From NCBI RefSeq assembly GCF_014196525.1, contig NZ_JACIDX010000001.1:372001-436000 (forward strand): DNA of 64,000 nt, given 5' to 3'. Origin of the DNA: Novosphingobium sediminicola (GTDB lineage: Bacteria; Pseudomonadota; Alphaproteobacteria; Sphingomonadales; Sphingomonadaceae). The notes below the pieces were generated by a model that had not been told where the DNA came from, ran no database searches, and saw only the letters and a program-made list of their open reading frames with translations. The translations under genes were made by a program, and so were the position numbers. The stretch's first letter is position 1. Each line of letters opens with the position of its first letter. Shown piece after piece: positions 9,001 through 17,501 of this stretch.

Positions 9001-9520
9001 GCTTTTCCGCGTCGAGCAGCAATTCGGCCAGCACCTGCCGCGCCAGCAGGGTCTTTTCATGCTCCTCCATCGGCCGCGCGCCCGCGCTCAATCCCGCTTC
9101 CTCAGGGAAGGCCGCCAGCAGCCATTGCGAGAACGCATGGATCGTATCAATCCGCAGCCCCCCGCCGGGGCAATCGAGCACCGAGGCAAAGAGCGTGCGC
9201 GCCCGCGCCTGCACATCGGGCAATATGTCCGCCCCGATAGCACCCAGTTCGGCGGCCAGTTGCGTGGGTTCGGCCCGCACCCATCCGGCCAGCTTGCTGT
9301 TGATGCGCTCTGCCATTTCGGTCGCGCCCGCCTTGGTGAAGGTCAGGCATAGGATCTGTTCGGGCCGCACATGGGGCGTCAAAAGCAGGCGCAACACGCG
9401 CGAGGACAAAACCTGCGTCTTGCCCGTGCCCGCGCTGGCCGACAGCCAGACGGTTTCATCCGGCAAAACCGCCCGAGCCTGATTGCCATGCAGGCCGTGG
9501 AGTTTCTGGGCCCCGCTCAC
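6014..9520 (-). CDS. addA: AddA helicase-nuclease subunit
   Basis: 1168 residues using the GTG at 9520, whose bases overlap the addB stop (GTGA); the frame runs 15 codons further upstream into addB but lacks homology there. AddA is the UvrD-like 3'-5' helicase with a C-terminal nuclease, and with AddB it resects double-strand breaks up to Chi-like sites for RecA loading. Visible parts: Walker A ASAGTGKT near residues 28-35, motif Ia region CLTFTKAGATEMAERI, Walker B LVDEAQDTNAEQW near 400, motif III-like VVGDFKQAIFGFQG, motif V TVHGSKGLQAPIV, the motif VI-like LLYVAMTRAEE, and the nuclease motif LIDFKTARRP near 1090. Fits the alphaproteobacterial AddA in size and order. Confidence 0.96.
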   Translation of the reverse strand: MSGAQKLHGLHGNQARAVLPDETVWLSASAGTGKTQVLSSRVLRLLLTPHVRPEQILCLTFTKAGATEMAERINSKLAGWVRAEPTQLAAELGAIGADILPDVQARARTLFASVLDCPGGGLRIDTIHAFSQWLLAAFPEEAGLSAGARPMEEHEKTLLARQVLAELLLDAEKRGDTGLLNALASLSLRMGGDAVEGWLMRCAGARGLWFGPGAWQVPVAPRVKQALGLPADASMAQVVAMCEDEAFDVRSVRWLLDVVKQWTDKKGNMTATAEKKANAICDWLEAGAEQRLERIGDLYSALFTKEGVPSYLKNLDNIAPDYGEYCYRVGLKIDAVKARRALIALAGWLAPALELGRAYALAWEEAKAREGLIDFDDQIAHAADLLGRADMADWIRYKLDRRFDHILVDEAQDTNAEQWRIIEALTEEFFAGEGAHAEAVRTLFVVGDFKQAIFGFQGTSPENFAAARERVKGRMGGAADNAEEIRGGPKAHRLMELGLERSFRTAAPVLDFVDRAIAHLGAPAFGLDTAPEPHQGEARPGLVTLWRPVGGANGGAGEDEEAEDSWLSRPEREMADRIARQVKHWLFSPDGFPLVKGLKVPRRAGAGDIMVLVRKRRELAGLIVARLHAAGVPVAGVDRLRLGAPLAVKDLVAALRFAAQPLDDLNLAALLVSPLFGWSQDQLLEHGYREGRLWAHLRRSDAALARDAVAQLNELLARADFEPVPVLIHWLLVGPWRARERLVARLGREANDPLDELINAAHAYSATATPSLVGFLAWFDAGDGELKREAGKSDGLVRVMTVHGSKGLQAPIVILADATGDPAKSKGSPLSVEDPSAAITGDRRVVPLPNLGKEERQGPIAEAAARAAKAEGEEHWRLLYVAMTRAEEALFIGGALAANEKEPAKGSWFARLAETFAPEDWLADPLWGAEVRFGALAEAPQWQAETMELGMEAGKPGWLTRAAPEEARPPRPLAPSALGEDTAADPPTALGPARAAAARRGTLIHALLERLSGAADPMSAALAWLGRQARDLDEVAHREMAQAAIDVLANPEWADLFGPDALAEVPIAATVGEQVVAGTIDRLLITPNRIRLIDFKTARRPATSAAQVSVAILRQMAAYVAALEVTYPGRRVEAALLYTTGPHLIALPESILAPHKASLRPKQESLTL

Positions 9521-12500
9521 GCCTCGTCCTCCGGTATCTCTTCCGACCCGATCCAGCCGATCCATTCGTCCAGCCGCATCAGTTGGTCATAATCATTGTA
9601 AGAGGGAATATCGGGCCGCAGCCGCGCAGTGAAAGGCGCCTGACCCAACAGCCATTGCCCGATGGCGTCGGTCAGATATTCCTCGGTCCTGTGCAGGAAT
9701 TCCTCGCGCGGGATGCCCGATTTCTTGCGCCCTTCCAGCACGGGTTCGTCGCGCCAGCCAAAGCCGGGATTGCCCTTCCTGCGGGAAAGCGACCAATATT
9801 CAAAGACATTGGGCACGCCCTCAACATCCTTGAACCCGCCATCCGCCGCGATCATGCCGATCAGGCCCAATTGCAGCGCAAAGCCGGCCTCGACCATCTT
9901 GCCGCTGGGCGGGCCGCCGGTCTTGTAATCCACCACGGCCAGCTTGCCGTCGGGCATCCGGTCGATGCGGTCGGCGCGGCCATGGATACGGATGCCGTCG
10001 ATGCGCATCTCGCCCCGGATTTCGGTGGCCAGCACGCGGCGGCCCTGCGCGGCCAATTCGGTCACTTCCTCGTCGATCCATTCCAGCGCGGCCAGCAGGC
10101 GCGGGCGCCACAGGCTGCGTTCCAGCGGATGCGCGCTCATCCCGTCCAGCACATTGTTGGCCGTTTCGACCAGACGCCCGCGCGGCGCGCCATCCTTGTG
10201 CCACGCGTCAAGAATCGCATGGACCGCCGTGCCGCGCCATGCCGCGCTGGGCTCTGCGTCCAGCGGGTCGAGCGCTTTCAGCCGCAGGATCGCCTGCGCA
10301 TAGAATTGATAGGGATCGGCGCGCAGCCGGTCGAGCGCGGTGACGGGAATGTCCACCTTGCGTTGCTCGGCGCTGGGCATGGGCTGCGGGCGCGGATGGG
10401 GCGCGGCGATCTTGCCCACGTCAATGTCGCGGGCATAGGTGACCGCGTCCGTCTCAGCATGTTTCTCGGCCAGATCCTTGCCGAGCATCGCCTGCACGCG
10501 CAGGACAAAGCGGCTGGGGATGACCGGCCCGCCCTCGTCGCGATGCGCCCAACTGAGCACCACCTGCGGCGCGCCAAGGCATCCGGCAAGGTCATGCGCG
10601 GCAAGGCCAATGCGAAACTCGGCACCCGGCACGCCCAGATGGCGCAGCACCGCAGGCGGCAGCAGCGGATCGGGCGAAGGGCTGCCCGGCCATGAACCCT
10701 CGGTCAGGCCGCCGCAGATGATAAGGTCACTGCGCGTCATGCGCGCTTCGAGCAAGCCATAGATCGCCACGCGCGGATGGCCGCCCCATGGCGGGCGCAC
10801 GGCCACCTTGTCCATCGCATGACGCAGCACCGAGGCCAGATCGCGGACCTGAAGCACCGTGCCCTCGGCCGATGCGGCAAGGCGCAGATTTTCAACGAAG
10901 GAGGAGAGCGAACGCCCCGGCGCCTCGGCCCATAATTCCTCGCCGCACAAGGCCTCGCCCGCCGCGACCAGCGCGTCGAGCAGATCGGCCAAGGGGGCTT
11001 CCTCAGGCAGGCTCATCAGGGGGCCAAGGATGCCCTCGACCTCGTCCCACCATGCGCTCAGCGGTCCCGGCCCGCGTTTGGCCTCGATCCGCTCGATGAT
11101 CGCGCGCAAAGGCGCCAGCCCCGCATCCGGCCTCGGCCCGCGCAGCGCCAGATCGAGCACGCGCACATGATCGAGCCAGAGCGCACGCCCCTCTGTCCCG
11201 CCCACCATCGGATGGCCCAGCAGCGCGATCAGCGGCACCGGCGGCGCGCCCTCCCCCGCCACCTCGGCCAGCAGGAGCAGGAGCCGCCCCGCCGCCGTCT
11301 GGGGCAAGGCGCGGCCCGCCGTATCATCAGCCTTGATGCCCCAGCGCTGCAGATGGGCCACCACCCGGCTCGCCAGACCTCGATCGGGCGTGACCAGCGC
11401 CACGCGCTTTTCGGGCGTTTCCAGCGCCTCGCGCATCAGGATGGCGATGGCTTGGGCTTCCTCGCCCGGATGCTCGCTTTCCATCAGACGAACGGCGGCC
11501 AGACGCCTTTGCCGCTCGGCCAGATCGACCCAGCGCGCCGAAGCCTTGGCGGGCAGGAACAGGTTCGAGATCGCCTTGCTGCGTTCGGGCGGGGCAGCCG
11601 ACGGCCCGGCGCGATGCCACAGGTCCAGTTCGCCCCGCGCCACGCCCATGCGGTTGAGCAGCAGTTTCAAATGATATTGCGGATGGGTCAGCGCATCCTC
11701 GCGCCCAAAGGGGGCATCGCCCAATTCGGGCGCGACGCCTGCATGGCCCAGTTCCTCCCAAACCTCATCATCCATCGACAGATCGAGGTCAGGCAGCACC
11801 ACCGCCCCGCCCGGCAACTCCGCCACCACGCGCAAAAACCGCGCCAGCGAAGGCGAAGCGCTGGTGATGCCCGCGGCCACCACGGCATGGGGCGGCGGAT
11901 TGTCGCGCCACACCTGCGCCGCGCGGTCGAACAGGCGGTTGCGGCGCACGGGCGGGTCCACCTCGCCGCGCGCATCCAGTTCGGCACGCCAATGGGCCTG
12001 CACCGTCAGAAAGGCGCGGGTCGATTGGCGCCAATGCTCGGCCTGCTCGCCAATGATGGCCAGCACATCCTCTTTCAGCAAATCCTCAGGCGCGATGCCT
12101 TCAACGGCCAGACGGTCGATGCTCTGCGCAATCTCGGCCGCGCGGCGCAGGCGCACCGCCCCGCCCTGCGCGCCTTCGGCCCCTTCGACCTGCGCCAGAA
12201 TCTGCGCCAGACGCAGCCAGCGGCGAGTGGGATCAGCGGCGGGGGGAATGTCAGACGCCCCGATGGGGTCGAGCAAAGGCCCCAGCGCCTCGTCCAGATC
12301 GAGATCACCCACGATGACCATGCGCGGCAAGAGCAACCCGCCTGCCCCGCCGCGAAACCCATCGGTCCCGGCGCGCACAAAGGCCTCGGTCAGATTACGC
12401 GCCGCACGCTGATTGGGCAGCAACAGCGTCAGCCGCGCCAGCCCCAGATCGGGATCCGCATAGCGCGGGATCAGCCCCGCCACCAAAGCATCGGCAAAGC

Positions 12501-12558
12501 CGCGATGGGCTGGAATCGAATAAACCTTGGGGAGCCGGGCCGTGACCCGATCAGACAC
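9517..12558 (-). CDS. addB: AddB nuclease/inactive-helicase subunit
   Basis: 1013 residues, close to alphaproteobacterial AddB proteins. The Walker A region is degenerate: [12 protein letters not shown] near residue 46 replaces a GxxGxGKT loop, as expected for the short alphaproteobacterial AddB that is not a translocating helicase. A RecB-type nuclease core is at the C terminus: the HAILDAWHK helix, then [11 protein letters not shown] near 900 with catalytic Asp and Lys, and a QLGLIG helix. Partner of AddA. Starts 8 bases inside the end of murU and shares a GTGA overlap with addA, so the two subunits are probably translated in step. Confidence 0.93.
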   Translation of the reverse strand: MSDRVTARLPKVYSIPAHRGFADALVAGLIPRYADPDLGLARLTLLLPNQRAARNLTEAFVRAGTDGFRGGAGGLLLPRMVIVGDLDLDEALGPLLDPIGASDIPPAADPTRRWLRLAQILAQVEGAEGAQGGAVRLRRAAEIAQSIDRLAVEGIAPEDLLKEDVLAIIGEQAEHWRQSTRAFLTVQAHWRAELDARGEVDPPVRRNRLFDRAAQVWRDNPPPHAVVAAGITSASPSLARFLRVVAELPGGAVVLPDLDLSMDDEVWEELGHAGVAPELGDAPFGREDALTHPQYHLKLLLNRMGVARGELDLWHRAGPSAAPPERSKAISNLFLPAKASARWVDLAERQRRLAAVRLMESEHPGEEAQAIAILMREALETPEKRVALVTPDRGLASRVVAHLQRWGIKADDTAGRALPQTAAGRLLLLLAEVAGEGAPPVPLIALLGHPMVGGTEGRALWLDHVRVLDLALRGPRPDAGLAPLRAIIERIEAKRGPGPLSAWWDEVEGILGPLMSLPEEAPLADLLDALVAAGEALCGEELWAEAPGRSLSSFVENLRLAASAEGTVLQVRDLASVLRHAMDKVAVRPPWGGHPRVAIYGLLEARMTRSDLIICGGLTEGSWPGSPSPDPLLPPAVLRHLGVPGAEFRIGLAAHDLAGCLGAPQVVLSWAHRDEGGPVIPSRFVLRVQAMLGKDLAEKHAETDAVTYARDIDVGKIAAPHPRPQPMPSAEQRKVDIPVTALDRLRADPYQFYAQAILRLKALDPLDAEPSAAWRGTAVHAILDAWHKDGAPRGRLVETANNVLDGMSAHPLERSLWRPRLLAALEWIDEEVTELAAQGRRVLATEIRGEMRIDGIRIHGRADRIDRMPDGKLAVVDYKTGGPPSGKMVEAGFALQLGLIGMIAADGGFKDVEGVPNVFEYWSLSRRKGNPGFGWRDEPVLEGRKKSGIPREEFLHRTEEYLTDAIGQWLLGQAPFTARLRPDIPSYNDYDQLMRLDEWIGWIGSEEIPEDEA

Positions 12559-13273
12559 GGTTCAGCGCTTCCTCGGTCGGCGCGATGGATTGCGGCGTGC
12601 CCACCTCAAACCACTGGCCGGTATGGACCAGGCCATAAAGGCGGCCCTCCTCCATCGCGCGATTCCACAGGATGTTGGTGGAAAACGGCCCTTCCGGCGC
12701 ATCGCGCAAGAGGCGGTGCGAGACGATCTGAATGCCGGTGAAGATGAAAGGCGCGACCTTGCGCGGGGCGCGGCGGGCCACCCGGCCCAGCGGATCGAGG
12801 CGGAAATCGCCCATGCCGCGATAATTGCTGGCGTCCGAATGGCGCACCATCAGCAGCAGCGCGTCCATACGATCCGCATCCCATGCCGAGGACAGGTCAT
12901 GGAACACATCGACCGGTCCATCGAGCCAGACATTGTCCGAATTGAGCGCAAAGAAAGGATCCGGCAGAAGGCCCTCACGATAGGCCTTGACCATCCCGCC
13001 GCCGGTTTCCAGCAGCATGGCGCGCTCGTCCGAAATGGTGACGACCGGCTTTTGCCGCTTGCCCATATGTGCCAAAAGAAAATCGGCCATGTAATGCACA
13101 TTGACCACCGCGCGCGCCACGCCCGCCTCGACCAGCTTGTCCAGCGCATGGTCGATCAGCGGACGTCCCGCCACCGGAACCATGGGCTTTGGCCGCGTGG
13201 CCGTCAGGGGGCGCATCCGCTTGCCAAGGCCGGCGGACAGCACCATCGCCGTATCGGAGACCAGAGGCTTCAT
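12551..13273 (-). CDS. murU: MurNAc-1-phosphate uridylyltransferase (MurU type)
   Basis: 240 residues from the ATG at 13273, which overlaps the amgK stop (ATGA). The open frame extends 54 codons upstream, but the nucleotidyltransferase fold begins here. Signature: [20 protein letters not shown] near residue 9 with the KP pair binding nucleotide, [10 protein letters not shown] near 43, a metal-binding ALNSDNVW near 105, and the [12 protein letters not shown] strand. MurU turns MurNAc-alpha-1-P plus UTP into UDP-MurNAc in the cell-wall recycling shortcut that bypasses MurA, the fosfomycin target. Its pairing with amgK is the decisive evidence; alone, it could be a generic sugar-1-phosphate nucleotidyltransferase. 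Confidence 0.87.
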   Translation of the reverse strand: MKPLVSDTAMVLSAGLGKRMRPLTATRPKPMVPVAGRPLIDHALDKLVEAGVARAVVNVHYMADFLLAHMGKRQKPVVTISDERAMLLETGGGMVKAYREGLLPDPFFALNSDNVWLDGPVDVFHDLSSAWDADRMDALLLMVRHSDASNYRGMGDFRLDPLGRVARRAPRKVAPFIFTGIQIVSHRLLRDAPEGPFSTNILWNRAMEEGRLYGLVHTGQWFEVGTPQSIAPTEEALNRV

Positions 13274-14277
13274 GCTGCGATCCTTCCGCCATGGGCCGCG
13301 CGGATGTCCGCCGGGATATTGTCTGTGAACCAGCGCGCCACCGGGGCCAAGGCCGGATGGGCCAGATCGCGCTCCATCGCGGCCCAGACGCGCGGGATCA
13401 TGTCGAGATAGCGCGGCTTGCCATCGCGGCGACACAGACGGACGAAGATGCCGACGATCTTGGCATTACGCTGCGCGCCCAGCAGGGCATAGTCGGCAAG
13501 GAAAGCCTCACGGTCAAAGCCGGTGGCGGCGAGGTAATGCTCGATCATCGCGCTTTCGATTTCGGGCGAGACATCGCGGCGGGCATCCTGAAGCAGGCTG
13601 ACCAGATCATAGGCCGGATGGCCGACCAGCGCGTCCTGAAAATCGAGCAGGCCCTGATCGGCCAATCCGCCGCGCAGCAGCATGATGTTTTCGGCATGAT
13701 AATCGCGCAGCACCGTGACGCCGCCGGTCGCGTTATACGCCATCTGGCGCGCAATCATCGGGGCGAGAGCTTCCTCCCACGCGGCATCATAGCCTGCCTC
13801 ATCGACGCTCAGCCCCATCGCGGGCGCATACCATTCGGTCAGCAGCCGCACTTCGCGCAGGTAAACCGCCCAGTCATAGGGCGTCCAAGGCCCGCCCGGC
13901 AGGCGCGTCAAAGCCACCAGCGGGGCCAGCGCGCCTTCATACACCGCGCGTTCGTCCTGCGGGCGTTCATCCAGCCAGTCGCGCACCCGATCATTGCCGA
14001 AATCTTCGAGCAGCACCCAGCCCTGCGCCGCCTGTTGCGCCAGAATGGCGGGCGCGCGCAGGCCGTTATCACCCAGCCAACCGGCCACGGCAAGGAAGGG
14101 CGCGGGGTCCTCCTGTGGCGGCGGAGCATGCATCAGCATCGCGGTTTCGCCCGTTCCGCGGCGCAGGCGGAAATAGCGGCGGAACGAGGCATCGCCGGGC
14201 AAAGGCTCCACAGCGGCATCGCCCCAACCGGCATAGGCGGCAAATTCGGTCAGACCATCGGGCAGATTGTTCAGCAT
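13270..14277 (-). CDS. amgK: anomeric MurNAc/GlcNAc kinase AmgK
   Basis: 335 residues, starting at the ATG at 14277 inside the end of tsaE; the six codons further upstream are not needed. Aminoglycoside-phosphotransferase fold: N-lobe [10 protein letters not shown] near residue 30, hinge WVLLEDFG near 88, catalytic loop [12 protein letters not shown] near 190 (His-Ala-Glu-Asn variant of HGDxxxxN), and the DFG-equivalent [20 protein letters not shown] near 215. AmgK phosphorylates MurNAc and GlcNAc at C1 to feed MurU. Direct overlap with murU (ATGA) supports the AmgK call over a general phosphotransferase. Confidence 0.88.
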   Translation of the reverse strand: MLNNLPDGLTEFAAYAGWGDAAVEPLPGDASFRRYFRLRRGTGETAMLMHAPPPQEDPAPFLAVAGWLGDNGLRAPAILAQQAAQGWVLLEDFGNDRVRDWLDERPQDERAVYEGALAPLVALTRLPGGPWTPYDWAVYLREVRLLTEWYAPAMGLSVDEAGYDAAWEEALAPMIARQMAYNATGGVTVLRDYHAENIMLLRGGLADQGLLDFQDALVGHPAYDLVSLLQDARRDVSPEIESAMIEHYLAATGFDREAFLADYALLGAQRNAKIVGIFVRLCRRDGKPRYLDMIPRVWAAMERDLAHPALAPVARWFTDNIPADIRAAHGGRIAA

Positions 14278-14711
14278 GGTACGCGCCCTAGCCAATCGGC
14301 CCCCGGTTCGACAATGGCCCGCCGCCCATCATCCGCAGTTTCGAGTGTGATCGACAGGCATCCCGGCTCATGGGCAAAGCCACCCGCCATCTGCGGCCAT
14401 TCGGCAATCAGCACCCCGCCCTCGCGATATTCGTCCAACCCCAGCTCCTCGGCCTCGGACGGATCGGCCAGGCGGTAGAAATCGGCATGAACCAGCGGAA
14501 AGCGCAAGTCCTCATAGGGCTCGATGATCGCAAAGCTGGGCGAAGGCACCTCGCCCTCATGGCCCAATCCGGCGATGATCGCGCGGGCCAGCGTGGTCTT
14601 GCCCGCGCCCAGCCCGCCGTTTAGAGCAACCACATCGCCGGGGCGCAAAGCGGCTGCAAGGGCCATGCCCCACCGCTCCATCGCGGCCAGATCGGGCAGC
14701 ATTATTTCCAT
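14271..14711 (-). CDS. tsaE: tRNA t6A biosynthesis ATPase TsaE
   Basis: 146 residues. P-loop GGLGAGKTTLARAI near residues 34-47, the switch-like VPSPSFAIIEPYE near 57, the HADFYRL motif near 73, and the IAEWP motif near 100. TsaE is the ATPase that supports TsaB-TsaD in making N6-threonylcarbamoyladenosine at position 37 of ANN-reading tRNAs. Its start overlaps the divL stop by one base and its end overlaps amgK by 7 bases, so it sits inside a coupled operon. No tsaB or tsaD is in the window. Confidence 0.94.
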   Translation of the reverse strand: MEIMLPDLAAMERWGMALAAALRPGDVVALNGGLGAGKTTLARAIIAGLGHEGEVPSPSFAIIEPYEDLRFPLVHADFYRLADPSEAEELGLDEYREGGVLIAEWPQMAGGFAHEPGCLSITLETADDGRRAIVEPGADWLGRVPC

Positions 14712-17104
14712 CAGTCCAGCTCCACAATCGCCGCCGTGCCCTGCCCCGGTTCAGACAGCAGTTCGAGATTGCCGCCATGCGCCTCGATCAATTGCCGCGC
14801 CAGAGGCAGGCCCAACCCCTGCCGCCGCGCCGCGCCCTTGGCGTCCGGGCTGGTCGGCTGGATCGGCAAACCGTCAAAGGCGCGGGCCAGCGCGGCCCGG
14901 TCCATGCCCGGCCCATTGTCCGAAATCACCACGCGGGCGCGCTGTTTTCCATCGCCGTTTTTGCCATCCTTTTGGCGCGAACGATGCCGCCCCACCTCGA
15001 CCAGAATGCGCCCGCCGCTCGGCGTGGCGTCCAGCGCATTGTCGAGCAGATGCGCCAGCGCGCGGCCCAGACGGCGCGGGTCGGCCTCGATCTTGCCCGC
15101 ATTCAGACTGCTGCCGCGCAGGTCGAGTTCGAGGTGTTTTTCCGTCACCACCGCCTCGCGCTCCTGCACCAGATCGCGCATAAGGGCGAAGAGATCGACC
15201 GGCTCAAGCGCCAGCGGCAGCATCCCGGCCTCCGATTGCGAGAGGTCGAGGACATTCTCGATCTGATCGGTCAGGCGCCCGACCGAGGTCAGGATCGCGG
15301 CCACATATTCGCGCCCGCTTTCCGACAGATCGCCGCCAAGGCCAGCCTCCAGCAATTCAGCAAAACCGCCGATCGAGGTGAGCGGCGTGCGGAATTCATA
15401 GGACATATTGGCAAGGAAGCGGGTCTTGAGCTGATCCGCCTCGACCAGCGCGGCATTGCGTTCGCGCAGCGCTTCCTCGGCCTTTTGCGAATCGGTGATG
15501 TCCAGCACCGTCAGCAACCCATTGCCATCGGGCAGCGGCACGCCCGCATATTCCAGCGTCCGCCCATCGGCCAACGCCACGCGCCCGCCGGTCTGGCGCC
15601 GCTCCAGCGTGGCCGCACGCACGCCGTCGCCCACCGCCTGCGCCTGATCCGGGCGGGCCAGTTGCGCGGCGATCCGCTTCATCACATCATCGACATGCGG
15701 ATGCGCGTCCAGCACCTCGGCCTCCAGCCCCCATGCGCTGGCGAACAGGCGATTCCACAATTGCAGCCGCCCATCGGGGGCAAAGACCGCGACCGCCTCG
15801 AACAGACTGTCAAACGTGGCCGTGCGCGTGCGCAGCAGCGTGTCGCGCATGGCAGAAATCCGCAAAGTCTCGGTGCGATCCTCGACCACCAGCAGCAGGC
15901 CGCCATCGGGCATCGGCTGGGCCACCACGCGCAGATGCGTGCCGTCCGAAAGCGGCCATGCCTCCTCCTGCGCTTCGGAGGCGGCAAACCATTCGGCGCG
16001 CTCCTTGCGCCATGCGCGATAGTCGCGCATTTCCGGCACCCGGCCCGTTTCGCGCGCGGCATCCAGCAGGCGCTCGAACGGCGCATCGTGCAGATCGGCG
16101 GGGGATAGCGCGAAAAGGCGCTGGAACGGCTGATTGGCGAAGGTCAGGCGGTGGCGCGCATCGAATTGCGCCACACCCGAGGAAAGCAGATCGAGCATCG
16201 AGCGCTGCGCTTCGCGGAAGGCGCGGAAAGCGCGGGAGATTTCCTCCATCTCCTCAATGTCGATGGCATAGCCCGCCACGCCCTCATCGCCCAGCGGCAG
16301 ATCGGACACGCGCAGCGCGCGGCGCTGACCGCCGATAGTGGCGGCAACGATACGCTCGGCGGGGCGCTTTTCCAGCATGGCGCGGGCGGCCACCTGCGCC
16401 GGGGTCTGGCCATCAATCCGCTCGACCAGCTCCAGCCCGCCATTGACCACCGATTCCGCATTTTCCGCCCCCACCGCGCGGACATAGGCCGAATTCACCA
16501 GCCGCAGCTCTCCCTGCGGCGAGCGGAACCACATCGGGATCGGCGCGGCCTCGATCAGGCCCACCAGCGCAAGGAAATCACTCTTCGACCGCGCGGTTTC
16601 GGCGCGCATCCGGGCGATCTGTGTCTCGGCCTCGCTGGCGTCAAACACCCAGACCTGCGCCGATCCGGCGGGAGCCACCTGCGGATCGACCAGACCGCCG
16701 CGCAAGGACAACGACCGGCGTGATCCACGCGGAGAAAGCGCCAGATCGAACGAACGGCTGGTGCGCTGCGCCGAGAGCACCGCCTCGGTCAATTGCGCCA
16801 ATTGCTCGGCGCTCAATCCGCGATCGGGTTTGCCATCATCCAACTCGCTCAAAAACTGCGGCATGGCCGAAAAACCCAGCCACGAAGCCAGCCGGGGCGA
16901 ACCCTCGATCCGCCCGTCGCTGCGCACGATCAGCAATTGCGCAGGGCTCTCCTCCACCATCCGGGCCAGCCGCCGCGCCTGACGCACAGCCCCCGCCGCC
17001 GCCCGCCCGCGCGCCAGCGAGGACAGCACAGCCCAGCCAGCCGCCACCGCCCAAGCAGCCAGCAGCAAGCCCATGACAACCATGGCAAGAGGGGTCCATT
17101 GCAT
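14711..17104 (-). CDS. divL: DivL-like PAS sensor kinase with Tyr in the H-box
   Basis: 797 residues. An N-terminal membrane helix (about 5-30) is followed by several PAS-like domains (about 50-550) and a HisKA/HATPase_c core. The dimerisation helix reads ANMSYEFRTPLTSIGG: Tyr569 (codon at 15398-15400) stands where ordinary kinases have the phosphorylated His. The ATPase part keeps the N-box LLDNALDATPSGG, the G1 box ISDNGPGMD and the GLGLPLARQLIEAHGG region, so ATP binding may be intact. Tyr in this place is the hallmark of Caulobacter DivL (Tyr550, 769 residues), which acts with DivK to control CckA and CtrA. Gene order with tsaE, amgK, murU and addBA supports orthology. What it senses here is unknown. 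Confidence 0.88.
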   Translation of the reverse strand: MQWTPLAMVVMGLLLAAWAVAAGWAVLSSLARGRAAAGAVRQARRLARMVEESPAQLLIVRSDGRIEGSPRLASWLGFSAMPQFLSELDDGKPDRGLSAEQLAQLTEAVLSAQRTSRSFDLALSPRGSRRSLSLRGGLVDPQVAPAGSAQVWVFDASEAETQIARMRAETARSKSDFLALVGLIEAAPIPMWFRSPQGELRLVNSAYVRAVGAENAESVVNGGLELVERIDGQTPAQVAARAMLEKRPAERIVAATIGGQRRALRVSDLPLGDEGVAGYAIDIEEMEEISRAFRAFREAQRSMLDLLSSGVAQFDARHRLTFANQPFQRLFALSPADLHDAPFERLLDAARETGRVPEMRDYRAWRKERAEWFAASEAQEEAWPLSDGTHLRVVAQPMPDGGLLLVVEDRTETLRISAMRDTLLRTRTATFDSLFEAVAVFAPDGRLQLWNRLFASAWGLEAEVLDAHPHVDDVMKRIAAQLARPDQAQAVGDGVRAATLERRQTGGRVALADGRTLEYAGVPLPDGNGLLTVLDITDSQKAEEALRERNAALVEADQLKTRFLANMSYEFRTPLTSIGGFAELLEAGLGGDLSESGREYVAAILTSVGRLTDQIENVLDLSQSEAGMLPLALEPVDLFALMRDLVQEREAVVTEKHLELDLRGSSLNAGKIEADPRRLGRALAHLLDNALDATPSGGRILVEVGRHRSRQKDGKNGDGKQRARVVISDNGPGMDRAALARAFDGLPIQPTSPDAKGAARRQGLGLPLARQLIEAHGGNLELLSEPGQGTAAIVELD

Positions 17105-17195
17105 TGCCTATCAGCTAAGCGGGCGGGGGGCGGTTGGCAATGGGGAGATGATATTTAAGGGGGGGCAGGGTGCCTCCGGCGGAAGGTTTGGAGAT

Positions 17196-17426
17196 GCCTC
17201 CGGCGGGCAAAGGGACTCGTCCCTTTGCAATCCCGTTAATGGGGTGGTGGGAGGTTTGCTGCGTGGCGCAATGGGTTATTAAAGCCTGCGGCGCGGCCAA
17301 CTCACACCAAAAGCGCCGCAGGCTTTATATCTGCAACGCCGCGCCCAACATCCAAGGCCGAACCCATAGCGCCACACCGACAGTATCGGGATTGCAAAGG
17401 GCCCCCGCCCTTTGCCCGCCGGAGGC
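17196..17426. repeat. intergenic paired-hairpin repeat, copy A
   Basis: 231 bp in the 397-base gap between divL and ahcY. The two ends are about 40-bp imperfect inverted copies: GCCTCCGGCGGGCAAAGGG, an 8-base variable part and CCCTTTGCAATCCCG on the left (17196-17235), and its reverse complement on the right (17387-17426). Each end can fold into its own hairpin (GCAAAGGG against CCCTTTGC). The centre holds a perfect 14-bp inverted repeat, AAAGCCTGCGGCGC with GCGCCGCAGGCTTT (17281-17326). An extra partial GCCTCCGGCGG lies just left, at 17172. No coding potential. Related copies are at 31766-31944 and 48858-49078. Confidence 0.85.
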
Positions 17427-17436
17427 ACCCTAAACC

Positions 17437-17484
17437 CCAAAAAAAGCGCCCCGCGAAGGATCTCCCCCGCGAGGCGTTTTTTTT
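17437..17484 (-). terminator. Rho-independent terminator of ahcY
   Basis: On the minus strand, CGCCTCGCG, a loop of about 12 bases, CGCGGGGCG, then CTTTTTTT. A nine-pair GC stem with a seven-T tail, 18 bases past the ahcY stop. It lies directly against repeat copy A. Confidence 0.85.
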
Positions 17485-17501
17485 ACATCAACCCGTAAGG
17501 A

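Noticed and set aside
6056..9352. Plus-strand frames opposite addA
   Set aside because: Arg/Gln/His-rich translations without motifs; AddA motifs are intact on the minus strand.
17105..17501. Possible small RNA or CRISPR-like repeat
   Set aside because: No regular spacing of direct repeats; structure is inverted-repeat based and shared with two other intergenic copies, so a dispersed element explains it better.
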